Source: Anaerolineae bacterium | GTDB taxonomy: Bacteria; Chloroflexota; Anaerolineae; Aggregatilineales; Phototrophicaceae | DNA: 42,360 nucleotides | Assembly: GCA_022822545.1 (NCBI GenBank) | Contig: JAJEBE010000044.1 | Span: forward strand, 1 to 42,360 | Direction: 5' to 3' | Part shown: positions 8,114-16,200 of the stretch, in pieces | How the letters are laid out: every line of letters begins with the position of its first letter | How positions within the stretch are numbered: the first letter of the stretch is position 1 | Position numbers and translations under genes: made by a program | The notes under the pieces: model-generated | Database searches by the model: none | Seen by the model: only the letters and a program-made list of their open reading frames with translations | What the model was told of the DNA's origin: nothing

Positions 8114-9180
8114 TGACAGCGGAATCGAAGTGGTTAATGCAAGCCGACCGTGCGGTTGGGATCGTTGGCTACGGCTCGTACATACCGCGCTATCGTTTGC
8201 CGGGCACGGAGATCGCGCGGATATGGACTGAAGGCAGCGGCGGCGCGCCAGTGAAGGAGAAGGCGGTCGCGGGCCTGGATGAAGATGTGGTCACGATGGC
8301 CATCGAGGCGGCGCGGAATGCCCTTGCTTGCGGCGAGATTGACGCGCGGGATATACGAGCAGTCTGGGTGGGCAGCGAAAGCCATCCTTACGCGGTGAAA
8401 CCGACGAGCACGATCGTGGCGGAAAGCATCGGCACATCGCCCAATATTCAAGCGGCCGATTGGGAGTTCGCTTGCAAGGCGGGGTCGGAGGCGGTGCAGG
8501 CGGCCATCGGGCTGGTTGGCAGCGGCATGGCGCAGTATATCCTTAGCATCGGCATGGACACCGCGCAGGGGCGGCCGGGTGATGCTCTGGAATATACGGC
8601 GGCGTCTGGCGGAGCGGCCTTCGTGTTGGGTCCGGCGGCGGAGAGTTATGCCGTGTTCCAGGGCAGTTACAGTTATGTGACAGACACGCCGGATTTCTGG
8701 CGGCGAGCGGGGGAAGAGTATCCCAGCCACGGAGATCGCTTTACCGGCGAACCGGCTTACTTTGCCCATACGATCAAGGCGGCTTCAGCGCTGATGGAGA
8801 TGATGAATACGACGGCTGATGATTATGATTTCGCGGTCTTTCATCAACCGAATGTGAAATTCCCGGCGCGCGCCGCCAAGATACTCGGTTTCGCTCCGGG
8901 GCAGATTGAGGCGGGCAGCCTGGCGAATGAGATCGGCAATGTTTATTCGGGATCGTGCATGATTGGCTTGACCGCGATTCTCGACATAGCCGAGGCGGGC
9001 CAGCGCATCTTGATGGTCAGCTACGGGAGCGGCGCTGGCTCGGACGCCTTTGACTTGCGCGTAACGGAGCGCGTCAAGCGGCGACCGCGGGATGTCTACC
9101 GCACGGCGGATTATTTGAGCCGGCGCAGCCCGATCGATTATGCCACTTATGTACGTTATCGTGACAAGCTCAAGGACTAA
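8110..9180 (+). CDS. Hydroxymethylglutaryl-CoA synthase, archaeal type
   Basis: Condenses acetyl-CoA with acetoacetyl-CoA to HMG-CoA. The 356-residue length and the sequence VGIVGYGSYIPRYRL at the N-terminus are of the archaeal/PksG-like family rather than the larger eukaryotic form. The nucleophile is Cys122 in WEFACKAGSEA, and the active-site His is His245 in FHQPNVKFP; the glycine-rich end VSYGSGAGSDAFDL is also present. It overlaps the reductase stop by 4 bases and is followed after 6 bases by a thiolase-like gene, then by DUF35-type genes. In methanogens HMG-CoA synthase, thiolase and DUF35 form one channelling complex (established), and the gene order here suggests the same assembly. 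Confidence 0.95.
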   Translation: MMTAESKWLMQADRAVGIVGYGSYIPRYRLPGTEIARIWTEGSGGAPVKEKAVAGLDEDVVTMAIEAARNALACGEIDARDIRAVWVGSESHPYAVKPTSTIVAESIGTSPNIQAADWEFACKAGSEAVQAAIGLVGSGMAQYILSIGMDTAQGRPGDALEYTAASGGAAFVLGPAAESYAVFQGSYSYVTDTPDFWRRAGEEYPSHGDRFTGEPAYFAHTIKAASALMEMMNTTADDYDFAVFHQPNVKFPARAAKILGFAPGQIEAGSLANEIGNVYSGSCMIGLTAILDIAEAGQRILMVSYGSGAGSDAFDLRVTERVKRRPRDVYRTADYLSRRSPIDYATYVRYRDKLKD

Positions 9181-9186
9181 ACTGCG

Positions 9187-10350
9187 ATGGATGTAGCAAT
9201 TGTCGGTTGTGGCATGACCGCTGTGGGCGAACACTGGTCGCGCGGGATCGGTGACTTGGCGGAGGAAGCGGGCCGGTCCGCCCTGGAGGATGCCGGGCTG
9301 AGGCAGGTTGATGCTTTGTTTGTCGGCAATGCCTATGGCGCGACCTTCAACCAGCAGACGCAACTTGGCAGCCTGGTCGCGCATCACCTGGGTCTGGCCG
9401 GAATTGAAGCTTATACCTGTGAAGCGGGCGATGCCTCCGGCGGGGCCGCTTTGCGGACGGGCTGCCTGGCAGTGGCTTCTGGCGCGGTCAATACGGCTTT
9501 GGTCATCGGCGTTGAGAAGACTACGGACACTGTGGGGCCGGCGCGGGTCAGGTCTCGTGGCGTAAGTCTGGACGCGGACTTCGAGTCGGTGAATGGCGCG
9601 ACCTTGACGGCAATGGCGGGTATGCTGATGCGCCGCTATATGTACGATTATGATGTGACGCTTGATCAGTTCGAAGGTTTCAGCGTCAACGCGCATCGCA
9701 ATGGCGCGGTCAATCCGCGGGCGATGTACCGGAATCAACTGAGAGCGGGCGCTTTCGTCAGGGCGCCGATGATCGCCGAGCCGGTAAGCCTCTTTGATAG
9801 CGCGCCGGATGCTGATGGCGCGGCGGCGCTAGTATTGGCGGTGGCGGATTTGGCGGCTGATCTGGTGCCGCAACCGGTCGCGGTCTGTGGAAGCGCGGTC
9901 GTTACCGACAGTCTGGCCTTGCAGGATCGTCAGAATCCGCTGCAACTGGGAGCGGTAAAGTTATCGACCGAGCGGGCGCTGCATCAGGCCGGGCTGACCC
10001 TGTCTGATATTGATCTGCTTGAACTGCATGACGCTTACACCATCCTGACCACGCTCACGCTGGAGTCGATGGGATTGGGCCAACCGGGCGGCGGCTGGAA
10101 ATGGGCGGCTGATGCGGGCGCGCGGATCGCGCTGGATGGCGATTTGCCGATTAGCACTTTCGGCGGGTTGAAGAGCCGTGGGAACCCAAGCGGGGCGACC
10201 GGCGTGTATCAAGCGGCCGAGGCGGCGCTGCAACTGCGGGGGCAGGCGGGGCAGAATCAGGCCCAGGGCGTGAAACGAGCATTGACGCAGAGCATAGGCG
10301 GGTTGGGCGCGACGGTCGTGACGCATATATTGAGCGCGATACCGGAGTGA
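9187..10350 (+). CDS. Thiolase-family protein, archaeal type, with altered catalytic residues
   Basis: Belongs by length (387 residues) and order of motifs to the archaeal/SCP2-like thiolases that supply acetoacetyl-CoA to HMG-CoA synthase. HDAYT (His281), GGLKSRG and QSIGGLGATVV are well kept. However, where the family has the nucleophilic Cys (a CASGG-type motif) this protein reads AGDASGGAALR, so Asp82 stands at that place; a Cys sits four residues earlier (Cys78). The GHP motif is GNP (Asn333). I therefore cannot call it an active acetoacetyl-CoA thiolase. It may be a non-catalytic scaffold in the HMG-CoA synthase complex, may use Cys78, or may have a changed reaction. Start at ATG 9187, 6 bases after the synthase stop. 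Confidence 0.8.
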   Translation: MDVAIVGCGMTAVGEHWSRGIGDLAEEAGRSALEDAGLRQVDALFVGNAYGATFNQQTQLGSLVAHHLGLAGIEAYTCEAGDASGGAALRTGCLAVASGAVNTALVIGVEKTTDTVGPARVRSRGVSLDADFESVNGATLTAMAGMLMRRYMYDYDVTLDQFEGFSVNAHRNGAVNPRAMYRNQLRAGAFVRAPMIAEPVSLFDSAPDADGAAALVLAVADLAADLVPQPVAVCGSAVVTDSLALQDRQNPLQLGAVKLSTERALHQAGLTLSDIDLLELHDAYTILTTLTLESMGLGQPGGGWKWAADAGARIALDGDLPISTFGGLKSRGNPSGATGVYQAAEAALQLRGQAGQNQAQGVKRALTQSIGGLGATVVTHILSAIPE

Positions 10351-10437
10351 TATGAGAGGCTCTGCAAGCGGCAAAGTCTATCAGGATAGCTTTTGATAGC
10401 TCGCCGACTCTAGACTGAATCACAGTGATGGCGTGAG

Positions 10438-10443
10438 AGGAGG
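10438..10443 (+). promoter_or_regulatory. Strong Shine-Dalgarno for the 53-codon ORF
   Basis: AGGAGG, 7 bases before ATG 10451. It is the clearest ribosome site in the operon and argues that the short ORF is translated. Confidence 0.8.
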
Positions 10444-10450
10444 CACAAGG

Positions 10451-10612
10451 ATGCATGTTGCGAAGTACTGGCGCAATAAGCGGCTACGCTATCGTTTGGT
10501 TCGGGACAAGCGGACCCGTCAAGCGGAGATATCAAATGTGGACAGTGAGCGAGTCACTGCCGCTGTAACGAAGGCCGACGAGAAGCCAGTGGTTGCCAGG
10601 CAGGTTAAGTGA
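10451..10612 (+). CDS. N-terminal half of a split DUF35-type (OB-fold/Zn-ribbon) protein, cysteine-free
   Basis: 53 residues: MHVAKYWRNKRLRYRLVR and a polar tail. The start closely resembles the first residues of archaeal DUF35 proteins (pattern xxRxWRxxPxRYRLxGxKC), the region that precedes and enters the rubredoxin-like zinc ribbon. Here the ribbon cysteines are absent: the ORF has no Cys at all. Its stop TGA overlaps the ATG of the next ORF (TGATG), which encodes the OB-fold half, so the two are coupled. It could be a genuinely split subunit or the remnant of a frame-disrupted gene; the good Shine-Dalgarno and intact frames favour a working split. The function is inferred from position and resemblance only. 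Confidence 0.65.
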   Translation: MHVAKYWRNKRLRYRLVRDKRTRQAEISNVDSERVTAAVTKADEKPVVARQVK

Positions 10613-10914
10613 TGACAGACGCCTCATTGGTCGATCGTTCGGCGCCGCGGCAAGATGCGCGTGGTGCCATGTTTGGCACGCTTTACAGCGCCACGCTGGT
10701 GCAGGAGGCGCCGGAAGGCTTTGTCGCGCAAGCGCCCTATCGCCTGGCCTTGGTCAGGTTGGAGGAGGGCAGCATGATCACCGCGCAACTGACGGATGTT
10801 GATGGCGAGATTGAGATTGGCGACAAAGTCGAGATGGTCACGCGCAAGCTGACGACTGATGGCGAGCGCGGCATGATCGTTTACGGCTACAAGTTTCGTC
10901 CCGTGATCAAGTAG
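10612..10914 (+). CDS. DUF35-type OB-fold protein (acyl-CoA-binding partner of thiolase/HMG-CoA synthase)
   Basis: 100 residues from ATG 10612 (an overlapping GTG at 10609 is the alternative). It carries the OB-fold signature of DUF35 proteins: GTLYSATLVQEAPEGF, QAPYRLALVRLEEGSM, ITAQLTDVDGEIEIGDKVE and the terminal YGYKFRP. In archaea this protein bridges thiolase and HMG-CoA synthase and contributes to a shared CoA site (established for the methanogen complex). The zinc-ribbon part is missing from this polypeptide and corresponds to the preceding 53-codon ORF, whose stop overlaps this start. Last gene of the operon, followed by a terminator. Confidence 0.85.
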   Translation: MTDASLVDRSAPRQDARGAMFGTLYSATLVQEAPEGFVAQAPYRLALVRLEEGSMITAQLTDVDGEIEIGDKVEMVTRKLTTDGERGMIVYGYKFRPVIK

Positions 10915-10935
10915 CTGAGATTAATTCCCAAGAAA

Positions 10936-10968
10936 AAAGAGCCACTATATAGCGGCTCTTTCGTTTTT
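10936..10968. terminator. Bidirectional terminator between DUF35 and MalK-like genes
   Basis: AAAGAGCC (10936-10943) pairs with GGCTCTTT (10954-10961). T-rich tracts follow on both strands (ttcgttttt on plus; tttttt on minus), so it can end both converging transcripts. Confidence 0.88.
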
Positions 10969-10993
10969 GAGATTGCGGCAACTGCGCCGCACC

Positions 10994-12121
10994 CTACATT
11001 GCTTCCTTCACCTTTGACTCATAGGCGAGGGATTCCTCAGTATTTGTGTCGAAGATGTGCATGTTATCGAGGTTGAAGGTAACGCCCATTTCCTGGCCGA
11101 CAGTTGCGCCGGTGCGCGGGTCGGTCCGAGCGATGAAGTTCTTGCCGCCGCTTTCGAGGTAGATGATTACCTCGTTGCCCATCTGCTCGACAACCTCAAC
11201 ATTCGAGGACAGATTTGCCGGGATGATGCCCTGCGGCAAGTAGTTCGTATCGTGGATGTCTTCGGGGCGGATCCCGCAGATAACTTCCATGCCGACATGG
11301 CTGCGGAACGAATCGGTCTTGCTGGCGGGCACTGGCAGCGAGAAGGCACCGGTGTCAACGACCAGCGAATCGCCGTCTTCTTTGAGCACGGCATCGAAGA
11401 AGTTCATTGACGGGCTACCGATGAAGCCGGCGACAAAGACGTTGTGGGGGTTGTGATACAGATTGAAGGGCGAGTCAATCTGCTGAAGTTTACCTTCATT
11501 GAGAACACAGATGCGCGTCCCCATCGTCATGGCCTCGACCTGATCATGAGTCACGTAGATGAAGGTCGTCTCCAACCTTTGGTGCAGACGGCTAATAAAG
11601 GAGCGGGCTTCCACGCGCAGCTTGGCGTCCAGGTTGGAAAGCGGCTCATCCATGAGGAAGACGGCGGGCTCGCGAACGATTGCTCGGCCGACAGCCACAC
11701 GCTGGCGCTGGCCACCGGAGAGTTGACGCGGGCGGCGATCAAGCAAATGACCGATACCCAATTCGTTCGCGGCTTCGTTGACACGCTCGTCAATGATTTT
11801 CTTGGGAGTTTTACGCAGCTTGAGACCGAATGCCATGTTATCATACACGGTCATATGCGGGTACAAGGCGTAACTTTGGAAAACCATCGCGACATCGCGG
11901 TCTTTCGGGGCGACGTTGTTGACAACGCGGTCACCGATGAGGATTTCGCCTTCGGTTATTTCTTCCAAGCCAGCAAGCATCCGCAGGCTGGTGGACTTGC
12001 CGCAGCCTGAAGGACCGACGAAGACCAGGAATTCCTTATCCTGGACTTCAATGTTCAAGTCCGAAACAACGCGCTGATCACCGAAATCCTTCGATACGTG
12101 ATTGAAAGTGACACCGGCCAC
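10994..12121 (-). CDS. ABC transporter ATP-binding protein, MalK/UgpC/MsmX type
   Basis: Powers uptake of carbohydrates or glycerol-phosphate-like solutes by binding permease partners on the cytoplasmic face. From GTG 12121 (GGAGG at 12131-12127) it is 375 residues. Walker A GPSGCGKST (36-44), Q-loop FQSYALYPHM, signature LSGGQ (134-138), Walker B VFLMDEP (154-160) and His192 in YVTHDQVEAM are intact. The C-terminal third is a MalK-type regulatory/TOBE domain (GIRPEDIHDTNYL). No permease or sugar-binding gene is adjacent, so it may be a shared ATPase serving several transporters, as MsmX does in Bacillus. An in-frame extension to 12535 runs into the divergent gene and is not supported. Confidence 0.93.
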   Translation of the reverse strand: MAGVTFNHVSKDFGDQRVVSDLNIEVQDKEFLVFVGPSGCGKSTSLRMLAGLEEITEGEILIGDRVVNNVAPKDRDVAMVFQSYALYPHMTVYDNMAFGLKLRKTPKKIIDERVNEAANELGIGHLLDRRPRQLSGGQRQRVAVGRAIVREPAVFLMDEPLSNLDAKLRVEARSFISRLHQRLETTFIYVTHDQVEAMTMGTRICVLNEGKLQQIDSPFNLYHNPHNVFVAGFIGSPSMNFFDAVLKEDGDSLVVDTGAFSLPVPASKTDSFRSHVGMEVICGIRPEDIHDTNYLPQGIIPANLSSNVEVVEQMGNEVIIYLESGGKNFIARTDPRTGATVGQEMGVTFNLDNMHIFDTNTEESLAYESKVKEAM

Positions 12122-12212
12122 AAGAACCTCCGTTGGAATAAGTAGATAGACGGAAAGATTGGTGAAACTGCACAAATACCCTACTTGACAGCAAGATATT
12201 TTTATAGTGGCA

Positions 12213-12241
12213 ATTATAGCTAGTTTTTCGACATTTGCAAA
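12213..12241 (-). promoter_or_regulatory. Candidate promoter of the MalK-like gene
   Basis: On the minus strand, TTTGCA (12241-12236), a 17-base spacer and a perfect TATAAT (12218-12213), about 90 bases upstream of the GTG. Confidence 0.6.
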
Positions 12242-12296
12242 CAATTGGTTCCGATAAAGTAAAATTGCCTGCATAGCGAGCGTTGGCGAGGTAAAG

Positions 12297-13523
12297 ATGC
12301 CAGACAACCCCAATGCGGAAATCATCGCGATTGGCACCGAGCTCTTGCTTGGTGAGATTACAGACACGAATTCTGTATACATGGCGCGGCAGTTGCGCGA
12401 TATCGGCGTGAATGTCTTCTTCATGACGACGGTGGGCGACAATCTTGGGCGGATCGGGGACGCGATTTCGGCCGCGTTGGATCGCGCCGAGATCGTCATA
12501 ACGACCGGCGGCCTGGGCCCCACAGTGGATGACATGACGCGGCAGGCGGTCGCCGACGCGGTCGACAGGCCGCTTGAGTTTCATCAATCTTTGTATGAAG
12601 GAATAGCGGAGCGGTTCCGCGGCTTCGGCAGCAAGATGACGGAGAATAACCGTCAACAAGCGTATTTGCCGCAGGGGGCGATTTTGGTGGAGAACCCAGT
12701 CGGCACGGCGCCCGCCTTCGTGGTGGAATCTGACCGGGGCGTAGTCATCAGCTTGCCGGGCGTGCCGCGGGAAATGACGTACCTGATGACGGAAGCGGTT
12801 CTGCCCTACCTGCTGCAGAAGTATGAATTGGGCATTATCGTGGCGCGTATCTTGCGTACGGCTGGCATCGGCGAAAGTTCTCTCGATGACCAGATCGGCA
12901 AGGAGATTCTCAGCGAAACCAACCCAAGCGTGGGCTTGGCGGCGCATCATGGCTGCGTCGATGTTCGGGTGACAGCCAAGGCAGAGAGCAAAATAGAAGC
13001 GGCCAGAATGCTAGACCAGATGCAAGCGCGCGTGGAGGCACGTATCGGCGAACACATTTACGGGATCGATGACGCGACATTGGAGGATGTTGTCTGGCGG
13101 GATATCGCCAAACGCGGATTACGCGTACACGTAATCGAGGCGGGGTTGCCGGGTGTCATCAGCGGCAGTTGGGATGGCGACGCGAAGTTGTTATCGGCGA
13201 GCCAGTACGATGACCCGCAGCAGCTTTACAATCACTACGCGGTCGCGGAAGAAGAGGTATCGCTGCGGGATTTCGCCATTGATCTGGCGCAACGCCAACG
13301 CCAGACGGGAGGGGCGGACGCGAGCATCGTCGTCTTGAGCTACCCCGATCTGGATGAAAACGCCGATATCGAGCAAGGCAGCGCAATCGCGATCAGCACG
13401 GCCTGGAACCTGGCGTATCGTGTATATGGCTTTGGGACACAGTCGCACCTGGCGCGCGAGTGGTTGTCGCGCTGGGGTTTGGCGAATCTATGGCGTATGC
13501 TCAGGGAGCGTTATGGCGATTGA
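12297..13523 (+). CDS. CinA-like protein; degenerate C-terminal deamidase domain
   Basis: CinA proteins pair an N-terminal MoCF/COG1058 domain (ADP-ribose pyrophosphatase in some species) with a C-terminal nicotinamide-nucleotide deamidase (PncC). The N-terminal half is classical: AIGTELLLGEITDTNSVYMA (11-30), TTGGLGPTVDD (69-79), PVGTAPAF and LPGVPREM. In the C-terminal domain the PncC motif ESCTGG, holding the catalytic Ser, is EAGLPG here (281-286), and the usual TGIAGP stretch is not recognisable, although the domain length is retained. So the protein probably keeps only the N-terminal activity. GAGG precedes the ATG. It converges on lepA with a 16-base gap and no visible terminator. Confidence 0.85.
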   Translation: MPDNPNAEIIAIGTELLLGEITDTNSVYMARQLRDIGVNVFFMTTVGDNLGRIGDAISAALDRAEIVITTGGLGPTVDDMTRQAVADAVDRPLEFHQSLYEGIAERFRGFGSKMTENNRQQAYLPQGAILVENPVGTAPAFVVESDRGVVISLPGVPREMTYLMTEAVLPYLLQKYELGIIVARILRTAGIGESSLDDQIGKEILSETNPSVGLAAHHGCVDVRVTAKAESKIEAARMLDQMQARVEARIGEHIYGIDDATLEDVVWRDIAKRGLRVHVIEAGLPGVISGSWDGDAKLLSASQYDDPQQLYNHYAVAEEEVSLRDFAIDLAQRQRQTGGADASIVVLSYPDLDENADIEQGSAIAISTAWNLAYRVYGFGTQSHLAREWLSRWGLANLWRMLRERYGD

Positions 13524-13539
13524 CGTGGGTAGGCGCTGG

Positions 13540-15339
13540 TCACTCATCCAGGCTCAGTAGCGCCATAAAGGCTTCTTGCGGCACTTCGACGGAGCCGATC
13601 ATTTTCATCCGCTTCTTGCCCTTTTTCTGCTTCTCGAGCAGTTTTTTCTTCCGCGTCACATCGCCGCCGTAACACTTGGCTAGGACATCTTTGCGCATCG
13701 CCCGCACATTGGCGCGCGAGATGACGCGTTTGCCCACGGCAGCCTGTACCGGGACGGTGAACATCTGCCGGGGAATGAGTTCTTTGAGACGGCTGACGAG
13801 GCGTTGGCCTCGATGATAGGCGTCATCGCGATGGCAGATCATGGCGAGGGCGTCAACGCGATCGTCATTGACCAGCACATCCACTTTCACGAGGTCGCCG
13901 GCGCGGTATTCATGGAAATTGTAATCGAGGCTGGCGTAACCTTGGGTCACGCTCTTGAGCTTGTCATAGAAGTCGATGATAATTTCCGAAAGCGGAATCT
14001 CGAAATGCAAGATGACGCGGCTGGCATCGAGGTACTCGGTGGTCTCATAGATGCCGCGTTTCTTGATCGTGAGTTCCATCACAGCGCCGATGTATTTCTG
14101 CGGCGCGTAGACTTGAATCTTCATCCAGGGTTCCTGGATTTCTTCAATGATGTTCTCATCCGGCAGCAGGGCGGGGCTATCGATCGAGACAGTCTCGCCA
14201 TCTTTCATGAGCAGGCGATACTCAACGCTGGGAGCGGTGGCGAGGATGTCCAGATCGTATTCGCGCTCCAGCCGTTCCTGGATGATCTCCATGTGGAACA
14301 AGCCGAGGAAGCCGACGCGAAAGCCGAAATTCAAAGCCTGCGAGGTTTCCGGCTGATATACGAGCGAGGCGTCGTTGAGCTGCAGCTTTTCGAGCGCGTC
14401 CCGCAGGTCGGCATACTCTTCGTTATTGGTAGGATAGATGCCGGCGAAGACCATCGGCTTGATTTGCTTGTAGCCGGGCAAGGGCTGTTCGGCGCCGCCT
14501 TTGGCCAAGGTGACGGTATCGCCGACGCGGCACTCCTGAACCGTTTTCAAGCCGGTGGCGATATAACCAACTTCGCCGGCGTTTAAGCAATTGACCGTGC
14601 GCATCAGGGGATCGAATACGCCTATCTCCACCGGTTCGAAGCGAGCGCCGGTGGCGTAGAGGCGCAGTTGGTCACGCCTGTTGATGACGCCATCGACGAT
14701 GCGGACATAAGCGATGACGCCTTTGTAGGCATCATAGTGAGAATCGAAGACGAGCGCGCGCAGGCTTTCGGCGGCATCAGTTGTCGGCGCCGGAACTTCG
14801 TTAATGACTTTGTCGAGAACTTCCGCAATGCCCACCGCGTTCTTGGCGGATATCCGCGGCATATCGGCGACGGGCGTACCCAGCAAGTCCTGAACATCGC
14901 GAGCGACTTCATCCGGTTGCGCCGCCGGCAGGTCGATCTTGTTGATGAGGGGAATGATTTCGAGGTCTTGCTCCAGCGCCAGATAGACGTTCGAGAGCGT
15001 CTGCGCTTCAATGCCCTGGCTGGCGTCAACGACCAGCAAGGCGCCTTCGCAGGCTTGCAGGGCTCGGCTTACCTCGTATGTGAAGTCGACGTGGCCAGGC
15101 GTATCAATTAGATTGATGATGTATTCCACGCCATCGGGGCCGGTGTAGGTCATGCGTACAGCCGATGCCTTGATAGTAACGCCGCGCTCGCGTTCCAACG
15201 CCATACTATCGAGCAGCTGCTCCTGCATATCTCGCGCGCTGACCGTATGCGTCAATTCCAGCAAGCGATCGGCCAAAGTGCTCTTGCCGTGATCGACATG
15301 CGCGATGATGCAGAAATTTCTGATGTTCTCGGTCATCAT
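13540..15339 (-). CDS. lepA: Elongation factor 4 (LepA), back-translocating ribosomal GTPase
   Basis: LepA binds the ribosome and affects initiation and elongation fidelity under stress. From ATG 15339 the protein is 599 residues, the standard length. G1 is AHVDHGKST, switch/G2 includes RERGVTIKA, G3 DTPGHVDF and G4 NKID. EF4-specific features follow: KPMVFAGIYPTNNEEY, the domain V region, and a Lys-rich C-terminal tail (RKKKLLEKQKKGKKRMK). GGGAG (15354-15350) supports ATG 15339 or the adjacent 15336. A longer start at 15372 lacks a ribosome site. It is the last gene of the five-gene minus-strand run, 67 bases after tlyA. Confidence 0.97.
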   Translation of the reverse strand: MMTENIRNFCIIAHVDHGKSTLADRLLELTHTVSARDMQEQLLDSMALERERGVTIKASAVRMTYTGPDGVEYIINLIDTPGHVDFTYEVSRALQACEGALLVVDASQGIEAQTLSNVYLALEQDLEIIPLINKIDLPAAQPDEVARDVQDLLGTPVADMPRISAKNAVGIAEVLDKVINEVPAPTTDAAESLRALVFDSHYDAYKGVIAYVRIVDGVINRRDQLRLYATGARFEPVEIGVFDPLMRTVNCLNAGEVGYIATGLKTVQECRVGDTVTLAKGGAEQPLPGYKQIKPMVFAGIYPTNNEEYADLRDALEKLQLNDASLVYQPETSQALNFGFRVGFLGLFHMEIIQERLEREYDLDILATAPSVEYRLLMKDGETVSIDSPALLPDENIIEEIQEPWMKIQVYAPQKYIGAVMELTIKKRGIYETTEYLDASRVILHFEIPLSEIIIDFYDKLKSVTQGYASLDYNFHEYRAGDLVKVDVLVNDDRVDALAMICHRDDAYHRGQRLVSRLKELIPRQMFTVPVQAAVGKRVISRANVRAMRKDVLAKCYGGDVTRKKKLLEKQKKGKKRMKMIGSVEVPQEAFMALLSLDE

Positions 15340-15406
15340 CGAGAGAAGACTCCCTCTGGGTTCACATGCCATTATGAATCATGAAGCGGCGCTGGAATAG
15401 GGGAAG

Positions 15407-16198
15407 CTATTCGCTGGCTAAAAACAACGAGTCGATTTGTGTCTGAAAGGCCGGACGAGTCTGCGCTTCCTGAACCATCCGCAGGTGGAGCAGGTACTCG
15501 ATATTTCCCTTGGCGCCGGTGATCGGGGATCTCAACACAGCGACCGGGGTGAATCCGAGCATCGCGGCAAAGTCGGCGACACCGTTGATGACCCGCCGAT
15601 GCACGCGTTGATCGCGTACAATACCGCCGCGGCCGACTTCAGCTTTGCCCGCTTCAAACTGCGGTTTGACCAGCGCGATTATATCCGCGCCCATTTCAAT
15701 CCAGCGCTTGACCGCCGGCAAGATGTGACGGAGGGAAATGAAGGACACATCAATCGTGACCAAGTCGGGCTTCTCGGGCAGGCGTTCCAGGTAGCGGGCA
15801 TTGGTGTTTTCCAGCAAGCAGACTCGGTCATCAATACGCAGACGATAGTCGATGACGCCACTGCCGACATCAATGGCGTAGACGCGCGCTGCGCCGTGCT
15901 GCAGCAGGCAGTCGGTAAAGCCGCCGGTGCTGGCGCCGACATCGGCGCATACTCTGTCCGCGGGATCGACATCGAATGCGCCCAGCGCGGCCTCCAGCTT
16001 TAAGCCACCGCGCCCCACATAACGAGGCTTGGCCTTTATCGTGACAATGGCATCGGCGCGGACGCCGCTGCCCGGCTTATCGACCAAACGCCCATTCACT
16101 TGCACTTCGCCCGCCATGATCATCGCGGCCGCTTTGCTGCGAGTGGGCGCGAGTCGCCGGTCGACGAGCAGGCGATCCAGCCGCTGTTTCTGAGCCAC
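15407..16198 (-). CDS. tlyA: TlyA-family rRNA 2'-O-methyltransferase
   Basis: TlyA methylates ribose 2'-OH groups of 16S/23S rRNA in mycobacteria (established), using S-adenosylmethionine. 263 residues: an N-terminal S4 RNA-binding domain (RLDRLLVDRRLAPTRSKA, with VNGRLVDKPG) and an FtsJ-like methyltransferase domain with the SAM motif DVGASTGGFTDCLLQ, DVGSGVIDYRLR, and IDVSFISL followed by LVKPQFE. The start is GTG 16198, only 2 bases after the stop of the upstream gene, which supports co-transcription. An rRNA modifier beside lepA fits a translation-related end to this operon. Confidence 0.93.
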   Translation of the reverse strand: MAQKQRLDRLLVDRRLAPTRSKAAAMIMAGEVQVNGRLVDKPGSGVRADAIVTIKAKPRYVGRGGLKLEAALGAFDVDPADRVCADVGASTGGFTDCLLQHGAARVYAIDVGSGVIDYRLRIDDRVCLLENTNARYLERLPEKPDLVTIDVSFISLRHILPAVKRWIEMGADIIALVKPQFEAGKAEVGRGGIVRDQRVHRRVINGVADFAAMLGFTPVAVLRSPITGAKGNIEYLLHLRMVQEAQTRPAFQTQIDSLFLASE

Positions 16199-16200
16199 TG

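Noticed and set aside
12185..12220. TTGACA at 12185 as a plus-strand promoter for cinA
   Set aside because: The nearest -10-like hexamers are 12 and 24 bases away, both outside the workable spacing.
12122..12535. N-terminal extension of the MalK-like ATPase
   Set aside because: It would run through the promoter region and into cinA; the family starts at GTG 12121 with a strong ribosome site.
13804..14586. 260-codon plus-strand open frame opposite lepA
   Set aside because: Shadow of a highly conserved GTPase gene; no motif of its own.
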